NCBI GenBank assembly: GCA_947488605.1
Contig: CANKZJ010000001.1
Span: forward strand, 682,001-746,000
Length of the DNA: 64,000 nt
Source of the DNA: an uncultured Paracoccaceae bacterium
GTDB taxonomy: Bacteria; Pseudomonadota; Alphaproteobacteria; Rhodobacterales; Rhodobacteraceae
Reading direction: 5' to 3'
The notes below the pieces were generated by a model. That model saw only the letters and a list, made by a program, of their open reading frames with translations, had not been told where the DNA came from and made no database searches. This document shows positions 35,333 through 42,977 of the stretch, one piece after another (the stretch's first letter is position 1; every line of letters begins with the position of its first letter). The position numbers and the translations under genes were made by a program.

Positions 35333-36691
35333 TGGTTGGGCGGTGATCTTTACGGATCGCCCCCAGAACCGCCAAAGCAACAAGGCGGCAGCGACAGCAA
35401 GGCCTATAACCAATCCCAGCCACAACCCAACCGCGCCAAACCCAAACGTAAAGGCGAGCAGATAGCTGGCTGGTAACCCAATGATCCAATAGCTGATTGT
35501 TGCCATGATCATCGGCACAGTCGTATCTTGCACCCCGCGCAACAGACCCAGCGCCAGAACCTGCAATCCATCAACGAGCTGGAACAAGGCCGCCACCATC
35601 ACAAGGCTGGCCCCGATCCGTAGAAGATTTGCACGCTCAGGCTCATTGGGGTCCAGAAACAGTGAAATCAGTGTCTCGGGGATCGACAGAAAGATCAGCG
35701 ATGTGATGACCGCATAGATCGCTGACATACCGATCGCTGTGGCCCCGCCCCGGCGCAACGACACCTCGTCGTGTCGCCCCAACGCACGCCCGGCACGCAC
35801 CGTCGCCGCCTGACTAAATCCGATATGCACCATGAATGTCGTCGCCGCCAATTGCAGCGCGATCCCATGTGCGGCCAGCGACAGTGGCCCAATCCAGCCC
35901 ATCATTACGGTCGACGCTGTAAACAGCCCACTTTCCGCAAGTGAGGTCAGACCTATCGGCCAGCCCAGCTTGTAGACGCGTTTCATGATCTCGCCATCGC
36001 TGCGCCAAAAATTTCGAAACAGTTGGAATTGCGGCAGCACGCGCAGGATATAGATGACCAATATCAACACCGTCACCAAATTCACACTGAGCGATGCAAT
36101 CGCGGCACCTTGGATACCCAGCTCCGGCATGCCCCAATTGCCAAAAATCAAAGCATAGTTGATGACACCATTCAGCACCGCCGTACCAATGGTGGCCCAC
36201 AGGATGATGGCGGTATGCTCCATCGCAGCCAAAAATGCCTTCAAGGTCATGACAATCAACGCAGGAATCATCTGCCAGATGATGATTTGCAGATAGATAT
36301 GGGCTTCCGCCGACACATTCGCGTCTTGACCGATGGCAATTAGAATGTCCTCGGCCCAGAAAAACGGCACGATGACGACCAGTCCATAAAAGATCGACAA
36401 CCAAAGCCCCATGCGCGTGACGCGGCGGACCTGCACATCATCGTCCTCTTCGGCAGCAGCGGCGACCAATGGCGTGACGGCCTGCGAGAACCCTGCACCG
36501 ACGATGAAGATCGTGAAGAATAACGTGCTCGCGATGGTAGATGCCGCAAGCGCCGTTACGCTGTACCAACCCAGCATGACAGTGTCGGTGATATGGATCG
36601 CGAACTGTGCCAGATTGCTGAGGATAAGTGGCATGCCCAGCTTCCAGATCGCACGCGAGTGGTCTTGATATGTTTGTGCCGGGGAAATCAT
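35315..36691 (-). CDS. MATE-family multidrug/cation efflux transporter
   Basis: 458 residues from ATG 36689-36691 (MISPAQTYQDHSRAIWKLGM). Exports organic cations or drugs using Na+ or H+ gradients. Seen: twelve hydrophobic stretches, the first SNLAQFAIHITDTVMLGWYS and a matching second-half VTSLAESGLFTASTVMMGW-like repeat as expected for the internal two-fold, and GAGFSQAVTPLVAAA. Length and topology are of the NorM branch. It stands alone, convergent with the Hint gene. Substrate unknown. Confidence 0.9.
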   Translation of the reverse strand: MISPAQTYQDHSRAIWKLGMPLILSNLAQFAIHITDTVMLGWYSVTALAASTIASTLFFTIFIVGAGFSQAVTPLVAAAAEEDDDVQVRRVTRMGLWLSIFYGLVVIVPFFWAEDILIAIGQDANVSAEAHIYLQIIIWQMIPALIVMTLKAFLAAMEHTAIILWATIGTAVLNGVINYALIFGNWGMPELGIQGAAIASLSVNLVTVLILVIYILRVLPQFQLFRNFWRSDGEIMKRVYKLGWPIGLTSLAESGLFTASTVMMGWIGPLSLAAHGIALQLAATTFMVHIGFSQAATVRAGRALGRHDEVSLRRGGATAIGMSAIYAVITSLIFLSIPETLISLFLDPNEPERANLLRIGASLVMVAALFQLVDGLQVLALGLLRGVQDTTVPMIMATISYWIIGLPASYLLAFTFGFGAVGLWLGLVIGLAVAAALLLWRFWGRSVKITAQPLSQQI

Positions 36692-36733
36692 ATCACAAGC
36701 CTTAGGCCGCAAAACCTGCGCGGTAAAGTAATA

Positions 36734-37618
36734 TCAAATGCTGCGCAGCAGCAGTTGGCAGGCCAAAATCATGACAATCCCGCCCGCTGCGATCTGCCCC
36801 CACGCCATCGTGCGCGCCACAGCACCATTGCTGACCAATTGCAAAGCGCTTTCGCGGAATCCAACGGCCGCAAAAGCCACCATCACAGTGATGCTTGCGG
36901 TACCCAGCCCCATTACCAAAGCACCGATGATCCCAGCCCAATCAATGTCCAGCCGCCACGTCAGTATCAAAAGAAACAGCGCTCCAGTACAAGGGCGCAC
37001 TGCAACACTGCCAATCACGACAATCGCATCGCGCCAAGAACGCACGCTTTCGGCCTGCTCTACGCTTGGTCCATGGGCATGCCCACATGACGAACATACC
37101 GCATCATGGCCTTCATGCGCGTGATCATGTTTAGGTCGCAAAATACGCAAGCCCCGGATCAATAACCAAAGACCAACGGCTGCAATCAACCCATAACTGA
37201 CCGGTGCCAAAACATCGTCTGCCACATCTGTCATTTGGGTACGTCCCCACCCAAGCACGAACACGGCTGTATAGACCAAGACAATCGCAGTGACGGCCTG
37301 CGCCAGTGATGCACCCAATGCGAGACCAGCCAACCGCTTTGCAGGAACACGCGAACCTGCACCATAGCCGCCAATGACCAGTTTTCCATGCCCAGGCCCC
37401 GCCGCATGGACGAAACCGTAGGCAAAGCACAAACCCCACAGAGTCATTAACGCACCCGGTTCACCAGCACGCAAACCGCGCAATGCTGCGGCCATCGCGT
37501 TTTGCACATCGCGTTGCATGTCTGCGGCGTTGCGCGCGACCACATCGGCCCCGCCAAAGCCCCAAAGCCACAGCGCGACCGCCGCCAGTATCGCAAGGAT
37601 CAGAGCGGGCCAGCGCAT
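36734..37618 (-). CDS. NicO/RcnA-type nickel/cobalt transporter
   Basis: 294 residues, membrane protein. Seen: a hydrophobic N-terminus, GFVHAAGPGHGKLVIGGYGA near residue 70 with the HxxxGxGH-type metal motif (His71, His77), several membrane segments, then a cytoplasmic His-rich loop (KHDHAHEGHD...CSSCGHAHG near 165-185) and SVAVRPCTGALFLLILTW near 210. It likely moves Ni or Co. It overlaps the DUF1007 gene by 19 bases, the usual pairing in bacteria. Direction (uptake or efflux) cannot be told. Confidence 0.88.
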   Translation of the reverse strand: MRWPALILAILAAVALWLWGFGGADVVARNAADMQRDVQNAMAAALRGLRAGEPGALMTLWGLCFAYGFVHAAGPGHGKLVIGGYGAGSRVPAKRLAGLALGASLAQAVTAIVLVYTAVFVLGWGRTQMTDVADDVLAPVSYGLIAAVGLWLLIRGLRILRPKHDHAHEGHDAVCSSCGHAHGPSVEQAESVRSWRDAIVVIGSVAVRPCTGALFLLILTWRLDIDWAGIIGALVMGLGTASITVMVAFAAVGFRESALQLVSNGAVARTMAWGQIAAGGIVMILACQLLLRSI

Positions 37619-38250
37619 GTCACAACAATCGTATCAGCGAAAGCATCGCCCACTTGTGGAAAATAATCATCTGGACCAACCGCATCCAACGCCACATCGC
37701 CCATCAGGCTTTCAGCCAGCGCATAGGCCGCATCAAGATCAGCGCGCAGAATATCGACGCTACAGTCGTCACGCCCTTCAATCAGGACCGGAGCTTTCAA
37801 ATCATACGCCGTGTAAAAAGTGGGATCGAAGACTCTAATCTGTAGCGGTGCATCGGGGTCTTTGATCTGTGGCAAGGGCCGCATATGCGCCTCATGAAAC
37901 AACCCGTTCTCGTAGCGCATCGCGTGGTCTTGCCTGTCACCAAGGATCAGAACCTCACCGCCTTGTCGCACATCCAGATCACCCGCATAGTCCGGGGGCC
38001 ACGCGGTGATTTGCGTATCCAAGATCGTTTGTTCCTCTGCGGTCAGCATCAAATCACCGTCCATATCAATGCCCAGATCGGTGGTCACCAACAGTGAAAA
38101 CAGATCATCGTAGAACCAATCCAGCTTGATCCCGACACCGCCGCTTACGTCGAAAACGACGGTGACCTGCGCCTCCACAAAAACATGTGGATGTGCTGCT
38201 AAATTGACGGGCATGACCATGCAAGCCGCTAAGGGAAGAACCGTGCGCAT
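37600..38250 (-). CDS. DUF1007 family secreted protein
   Basis: 216 residues with a signal peptide (MRTVLPLAACMVMPVNLAA), then HPHVFVEAQVTVVFDVSGGV, the family start with a mature N-terminal HPH that could bind metal, and GIKLDWFYDDLFSLLV. DUF1007 proteins regularly sit with NicO-type transporters and are thought to help metal handling in the periplasm. First gene of the pair, overlapping by 19 bases. Confidence 0.88.
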   Translation of the reverse strand: MRTVLPLAACMVMPVNLAAHPHVFVEAQVTVVFDVSGGVGIKLDWFYDDLFSLLVTTDLGIDMDGDLMLTAEEQTILDTQITAWPPDYAGDLDVRQGGEVLILGDRQDHAMRYENGLFHEAHMRPLPQIKDPDAPLQIRVFDPTFYTAYDLKAPVLIEGRDDCSVDILRADLDAAYALAESLMGDVALDAVGPDDYFPQVGDAFADTIVVTCAGPL

Positions 38251-38305
38251 CGCTTATATCTAGGCGGCGTAGCAAGGCGCGGCAATGGACCCTGATCAAA
38301 CATCG

Positions 38306-38848
38306 TCAAGAAAGGTCGGAACCCCGCTCAAGCCACCCTTGATAGTGCACCATCAGCGCGCCTGTGAACGGTGCTTTCAGGGCGACATCAAAGTGAAACC
38401 GCCCATCGGCCTCATACTCACGTGCAATACTCACAGGCAGTAATGCTTTGGGAAAAGGGATCGGCCCAACCCGGCCGGCGTGCACCGGAAAATGCAGCTG
38501 CCCCTCAGCCACATGTAATCCCAGCGTAAAGGTAAAAGGGCCAAAGCACTCGGTCATTTTGCCATTCTGCACTTTGAGAAAAGACCAAAACCGTTTGTCA
38601 CCAAATTGCCGTTCCCACAATTCCCCACCATTTTGCGGTGTCATCGTCACCGTCACACCCGTATCATCCGTTGCCGGTGGAAACCCAAAAACTGCCGCTA
38701 AGACGCGCGACCACAACGATGCGCCCCGCGAAACCTTCGCCCGTCCGGTCCAGCGCATGACGCGGTAAACCTCGTGCGCCTCGCGCACTTTGGGCGAAAG
38801 CAAATCAAAATCCGGACCCAAGTAGTCTTGGAAAACGGGGACCTTCAT
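38306..38848 (-). CDS. DUF4166 domain protein
   Basis: 180 residues. Seen: VFQDYLGPDFDLLSPKVREA near the start, WTGRAKVSRGASLWSRVLAA near residue 35, GGELWERQFGDKRFWSFL near 75 and FPVHAGRVGPIPFPKALLPV near 120, a beta-rich, lipocalin-like pattern I associate with DUF4166. Cytosolic, no signal. Its ATG side overlaps the DCC gene by 4 bases, so the two are co-expressed. Enzymatic function unknown. Confidence 0.75.
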   Translation of the reverse strand: MKVPVFQDYLGPDFDLLSPKVREAHEVYRVMRWTGRAKVSRGASLWSRVLAAVFGFPPATDDTGVTVTMTPQNGGELWERQFGDKRFWSFLKVQNGKMTECFGPFTFTLGLHVAEGQLHFPVHAGRVGPIPFPKALLPVSIAREYEADGRFHFDVALKAPFTGALMVHYQGWLERGSDLS

Positions 38849-39252
38849 CCCAGCAACCGCGCGCGAAAAGCAGGATCAGGCAGCGCGCACATGTCACCAC
38901 GTCCGAACATTCGGTAACGGTTGCGCGCCACGCGCTGATACAGCCAATCGCGGACGCGACGCGGAAGTAGGCGTAGCGCCGCAAAGGCATGGCCCAAACC
39001 ACCTAATCTTTGACCAACCCGAATAAGCGCATCAAAATCCCGCCAGACCTGACCATTCTCAATAAAGAGCCACGTATCAGGATCAAGTGGATCCAGACCA
39101 TTGTCGCGCATCAACTGCGCTCCAATCGTGGACTGAATCGGGGCGATTTTGATCTCTCCCGAACGATCGAGCCTGTGGATCATCCGCGCACCCAAACTGC
39201 ACAGCGCGCATGTGGCATCCATCACAGCAATTGGGTCGTCGGCATCGGCCAT
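38845..39252 (-). CDS. DCC-family thiol-disulfide oxidoreductase-like protein (DUF393)
   Basis: 135 residues. Seen: the family's opening motif in DATCALCSLGARMIHRLD near residue 12 (D-x-x-C-x-x-C), KIAPIQSTIGAQLMR, DTWLFIENGQVWRDFDALIR near 65, and HAFAALRLLPRRVRDWLYQR near 90. Family members have a thioredoxin-like fold and a CxxC pair. It overlaps the DUF4166 gene by 4 bases. Partner unknown. Confidence 0.85.
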   Translation of the reverse strand: MADADDPIAVMDATCALCSLGARMIHRLDRSGEIKIAPIQSTIGAQLMRDNGLDPLDPDTWLFIENGQVWRDFDALIRVGQRLGGLGHAFAALRLLPRRVRDWLYQRVARNRYRMFGRGDMCALPDPAFRARLLG

Positions 39253-39326
39253 GTCATCACCAGCGTTTTCAATAGTTGATCTAGCCTAGACGGTCGCAAA
39301 ACATAGCCGCCACGACGTCGCACCCA

Positions 39327-40259
39327 TCACACGCCTGTCGCTCGGAATTTGCTCATCAGATACGGACCCGAGCGCACCGCAGGATACGTACCGGACCCAT
39401 CCAATGGGATGATTTGCGCATCCCAATCAGGCTGGTGAAAAAATGCCAGCGACTGACGTGCGGGTTGGTCCGGTTTAGCCACGACCCGGTGCAACGTGCT
39501 AACCCAGCGGTCCGCTGTCCAACGCGCCATCAGATCGCCGATATTGATTACAAACGCCCCTTCAGGTGCTGGCACATCGACCCATGTGTCACCTTGCTGC
39601 ACTTGCAGTCCCTGACTGCCAGGTTGCGGCAACAAGATCGTCAACGACCCATAATCGGTATGGGCTCCGGCCCGCTGTTGCTTGTCGCGTGGCGCGTCTA
39701 CCGTCGCAGGATAATGCAACGCCCGCAGTGCGGAAATCGGGTTGGAAATATAGGGATCAAAATACCCGTCCGGCAAATCTAAAGCCGCTGCGAAAGCGCG
39801 CATCACACGTGCGGCCAAATCCTCCATCGCGGCATAGTAAGCCTCCCATGCGGCCCGAAATCCATTGATGTCTGGCCAGATCGTAGGCTGATAACAAAAG
39901 CCCAAAGCGTCCGCACTCGCACCCTTCGGTGTCCTCAATGGACCGCCATTGAAACTCTCCTTGAGGTCCGGCGGAGTGTCTTCGCCTTTGGACCGCGCCA
40001 ACGCCTCCGCATCTGGACCTAAATACCCGTAAGGGTACCCCTGATATGGCGGCGCGACGACCTGCTTTGCTGCCGCCTCTTGTGCAAAGAAACCAGCCGC
40101 TGCCTGCCAGACGTCTGCGATTACACGGTCATCAACACCGTGGCCTTCCAACACCAAAAAACCGGTCTCCCGGCAGATTTGATCCAGCGCGCGGGCCATG
40201 TCGTGGCGTGCATCTTGATGCGCGGCCTCAAACGCTGCCAGATCGAACCGGGCAAACAT
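39327..40259 (-). CDS. Isopenicillin-N-synthase-type 2OG-Fe(II) oxygenase
   Basis: 310 residues from ATG 40257-40259; a TTG one codon earlier is also possible. Seen: an N-terminal DIOX_N part (ALDQICRETGFLVLEGHGVD), the iron site RAGAHTDYGSLTILLPQ near residue 200 (H-T-D), WVSTLHRVVAKPD near 260 (distal His) and PARQSLAFFHQPD with the 2-oxoglutarate Arg. The start overlaps the epimerase stop by 1 base (TGATG), so they are coupled. Substrate unknown; similar enzymes hydroxylate amino acids, nucleosides or secondary metabolites. Confidence 0.9.
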   Translation of the reverse strand: MFARFDLAAFEAAHQDARHDMARALDQICRETGFLVLEGHGVDDRVIADVWQAAAGFFAQEAAAKQVVAPPYQGYPYGYLGPDAEALARSKGEDTPPDLKESFNGGPLRTPKGASADALGFCYQPTIWPDINGFRAAWEAYYAAMEDLAARVMRAFAAALDLPDGYFDPYISNPISALRALHYPATVDAPRDKQQRAGAHTDYGSLTILLPQPGSQGLQVQQGDTWVDVPAPEGAFVINIGDLMARWTADRWVSTLHRVVAKPDQPARQSLAFFHQPDWDAQIIPLDGSGTYPAVRSGPYLMSKFRATGV

Positions 40260-41143
40260 CAACCCAGAACCTCACGCCAGGAATGCTTGGGCGCAAAGCC
40301 CACCATCCGTTTGGCTTTGTCATTGGCATAAAACGTCTCGTCTGGGCGCATCTTTCGCTTCACTGGCACGCCATCATAGAACTGAGCAATCACCTCGTCC
40401 GACGTAATCCCGACGGACATATCGTCATTGGACACATTGAAAACTTCGTAACCCAGACCGTCGGTCTTCAGACAACAATCAACCATGTGCCCCAGATCGC
40501 GGGCATCAATGTAGGCGAAGATATTGCGGCGACGCGTGGCAGGATCAGCGATGAATGCTGGAAAATTCTCTTCGTATTCATGTGGTTCTATGACGTTATT
40601 GATGCGCAACCCATAGATATCTGCCCCACTACGCGCCTGAAAAGATCGCGCCGTCGCCTCGTTGCAAACCTTGGACATTGCGTAGCTGTCATGCGGGACC
40701 GTCGGGTGGTCTTCGTCGATGGGCACGTAATCAGGTTTAAGTTCACCATCTGCAAAACAGACTGCATAGGTCGTCTCTGAGCTCGCAAAGATAACCTTGG
40801 AGATACCCAACTTCGTGGCCGCTTCAATGACGTTATATGTGCTTAGCGTATTTTGGCGAAAGCACTCTCCATCCGTCCCAATCATGACACGCGGCACGGC
40901 AGCAAAATGTACGACCGCATCATAGCGCGGCACGCCCGTGCCCGCATCTAATTCATGGAAATCCGTGAACTGGGACATTGCACCGATAACTTGACCTGCG
41001 TCGCATAAATCAATCAGCAACTCGGACACGTCCAAGCCCGATGGATGCAGATCAGCATTCACCACCGTATATCCTTGGCGTTGCAGATATGTGATCGCGT
41101 GCTTGCCCGCTTTGCCGCTGCCACCTGTAAAAAAAATGCGCAT
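40259..41143 (-). CDS. NAD-dependent epimerase/dehydratase (extended SDR)
   Basis: 294 residues. Seen: the N-terminal Rossmann motif FFTGGSGKAGKHAITYLQRQ at residues 4-23, VVHFAAVPRVMIGTD near 80, the catalytic YxxxK in HDSYAMSKVCNEATA near 150, and RINNVIEPHEYEENF near 180. The UDP-sugar-epimerase branch is likely but the substrate is not evident. Followed at once by the oxygenase gene; a common pathway can be proposed. Confidence 0.88.
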   Translation of the reverse strand: MRIFFTGGSGKAGKHAITYLQRQGYTVVNADLHPSGLDVSELLIDLCDAGQVIGAMSQFTDFHELDAGTGVPRYDAVVHFAAVPRVMIGTDGECFRQNTLSTYNVIEAATKLGISKVIFASSETTYAVCFADGELKPDYVPIDEDHPTVPHDSYAMSKVCNEATARSFQARSGADIYGLRINNVIEPHEYEENFPAFIADPATRRRNIFAYIDARDLGHMVDCCLKTDGLGYEVFNVSNDDMSVGITSDEVIAQFYDGVPVKRKMRPDETFYANDKAKRMVGFAPKHSWREVLG

Positions 41144-41259
41144 GATTGTCCTCCGTTAGTACCAGATTAACCGCAGGCTATTTAACTGCAACGGACTATT
41201 CATTCGGATGGGTTGAGGATAGACTCACACCAATACAAAAAACACTCTAGGAAGATTTG

Positions 41260-42543
41260 ATGCGCAAGATGACAGCCGCTCTGGGTATCCTCGCCGCGAC
41301 TGCGACATACGCCGAAAACCGAATTGATGTTGTCCGCCCCGATGCACCTGTTTTGGCCGCATTTGGCGACCATAAGATCGGTGTCACAACGATGGCATTC
41401 ACAAACCCCGATCAAATCGACATCGTTAATACGGGCGACACGGGCGAGCCACCACGCTATGATCGCGAGCTCACAATCGAACTGTGGTATCCCGCGACTG
41501 ACGACACGGCACCCGGTGGAACCTATACAGCACTGATCCGCGACGGCGTGACCGAGGCAACTCTGACAGGGCAAGCCGCGCGTGACGCATCACCAGACAC
41601 GTCCGAGACCTTTCCACTGATCATCATTTCGCATGGCTACCCCGGTAATCGCTTTTTGTTGTCACCGCTTGCTGAAAACCTTGCTTCAAAAGGGTATGTC
41701 GTGGCATCGATTGATCACCCCGACAGCACTTATGACGACCAGACTGCGTTCGGATCGACCCTCGTCAACCGGCCATGGGACCAACGCTTTGTGATCGATA
41801 GCGTCACGGCGCTTGACGGCGATTTGGGTCAAATCATCCAAGACGACAACATCGCCATCATCGGTTATTCGATGGGTGGGTACGGCGCGCTGATCTACGC
41901 AGGCGCAGGTGTCACTCTCCTTAGCACCAAATATGAATGGGGCGCGCCGCAAGGGCTGCTTGAACGCAATCTGATGGGCACTGAAACCCATGCAGAGCTC
42001 GCCGATGATCGCGTCAAAGCCGTCGTGGCCTTCGGACCTTGGGGGAATAACACCGGTTTTTGGGACGCCGAAAGCTGGGCGGGGATTGAAAAACCCCTGA
42101 TGCTGATCGCTGGTGAGATTGACGATGTCTCACAGTATTCAGCCATGCGCGGCATCTTTGATGACACGGTGAACACCACACGCCACCTACTGACCTTTGA
42201 GCAAGCCAACCACAACGCCGGCGCGCCGATGCCGCCACCGTCCGAAAGCTATGCGGTGTCTGACGTGCTGGGCTACGCACCCTTTGACCATTACGCCGAT
42301 CCGGTATGGGACAACGTGCGCATGAACAATATCAGCCAGCATTTCGTCAGCGGTTATCTAGACCTGCATCTCAAAGGGGACCGCGACAAGGCGCAGTACT
42401 TTGCCCTTACTCCTGTTGCAACTGACGGGGTTTGGTCCGTCGATAACGATGGCAATAAAACTGGCGAACACAGCTACTGGGCAGGTTTCCCCAACCGCAC
42501 GGCGGCCGGTCTGCGGTTCGAGACAAAGGTGGCGGGTGAATAG
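41260..42543 (+). CDS. Secreted alpha/beta hydrolase (platelet-activating-factor-acetylhydrolase-like)
   Basis: 427 residues from ATG 41260, with AGGA upstream. Seen: a signal-like N-terminus (MRKMTAALGILAATATYAEN), then GELTIELWYPATDDTAPGG-type strands, FPLIIISHGYPGNRF near residue 125 (oxyanion region), the nucleophile elbow IIGYSMGGYGALIYAGAG near 205, and QANHNAGAP near 315 for a possible His. It is predicted exported. A serine hydrolase of esters or similar bonds; natural substrate unknown. The gene is divergent from the epimerase and convergent with the small repeat protein. Confidence 0.85.
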   Translation: MRKMTAALGILAATATYAENRIDVVRPDAPVLAAFGDHKIGVTTMAFTNPDQIDIVNTGDTGEPPRYDRELTIELWYPATDDTAPGGTYTALIRDGVTEATLTGQAARDASPDTSETFPLIIISHGYPGNRFLLSPLAENLASKGYVVASIDHPDSTYDDQTAFGSTLVNRPWDQRFVIDSVTALDGDLGQIIQDDNIAIIGYSMGGYGALIYAGAGVTLLSTKYEWGAPQGLLERNLMGTETHAELADDRVKAVVAFGPWGNNTGFWDAESWAGIEKPLMLIAGEIDDVSQYSAMRGIFDDTVNTTRHLLTFEQANHNAGAPMPPPSESYAVSDVLGYAPFDHYADPVWDNVRMNNISQHFVSGYLDLHLKGDRDKAQYFALTPVATDGVWSVDNDGNKTGEHSYWAGFPNRTAAGLRFETKVAGE

Positions 42544-42559
42544 GCAGGGTTAGCTCTTT

Positions 42560-42586
42560 GTCTGCCCGAACAAACACCGGGCAGAC
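42560..42586. terminator. Bidirectional hairpin between convergent genes
   Basis: GTCTGCCCG and CGGGCAGAC form a perfect 9-base stem with a 9-base loop between the stops at 42543 and 42591. T-runs are poor on both strands, so termination is plausible but not strongly marked. Confidence 0.5.
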
Positions 42587-42590
42587 ACGT

Positions 42591-42842
42591 TTATCGCTTC
42601 TTGTTGGATTGCGACAAGACACTACCTGCCAGCTGGCGCGTTTCTGCGGCAAAGCCGCGGCGGCTACGCACAACATGCGATGCACGGTCTTCCAGCTTTG
42701 CACCCGTCTGTTTACCAGTCCGGGACTGAGCTAGCGCAGATCCCGCCAAGCTTTTCTGAGTCTTTGAGGCATTTGGATTAGCAAGCGTTTTGCTGGCCAA
42801 TGATGCCATTTTTCGTGACGTCTTCTTTGAATTATATTCCAT
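42591..42842 (-). CDS. Small internally duplicated basic protein
   Basis: 83 residues from ATG 42840-42842, preceded by a very strong GGGAGGTGAT ribosome site. Seen: two related segments, TQKSLAGSALAQSRTGKQTG and RQLAGSVLSQSNKKR, around a variable middle, plus ASLASKTLANPNASK. Rich in Ser, Ala, Lys, Arg; no membrane segment. I recall small proteins of this type (xSLAGxxLxQ) in many bacteria, without assigned function. A GTTC-N7-GTTC site lies 43 bases upstream, so SOS induction is a good guess. Confidence 0.75.
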   Translation of the reverse strand: MEYNSKKTSRKMASLASKTLANPNASKTQKSLAGSALAQSRTGKQTGAKLEDRASHVVRSRRGFAAETRQLAGSVLSQSNKKR

Positions 42843-42884
42843 ATCTATCACCTCCCTCCATTCAATGACCTAGATATGGGAAAT

Positions 42885-42899
42885 GTTCCTTTTTTGTTC
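42885..42899. promoter_or_regulatory. Candidate alphaproteobacterial LexA (SOS) box
   Basis: GTTCCTTTTTTGTTC fits the GTTC-N7-GTTC consensus exactly. It lies 43 bases upstream of the small-protein start (42842, minus strand) and 79 bases upstream of parE (42978). An inverted TGTTC-N11-GAACA (42895-42915) overlaps it. Confidence 0.7.
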
Positions 42900-42977
42900 A
42901 ATACTTTTGAGAACATTTTCTTTCACCTCCTTTGTCAGCCTGTCATACTAATCCAAAGCAAAGAATGAGCAGCAGAT

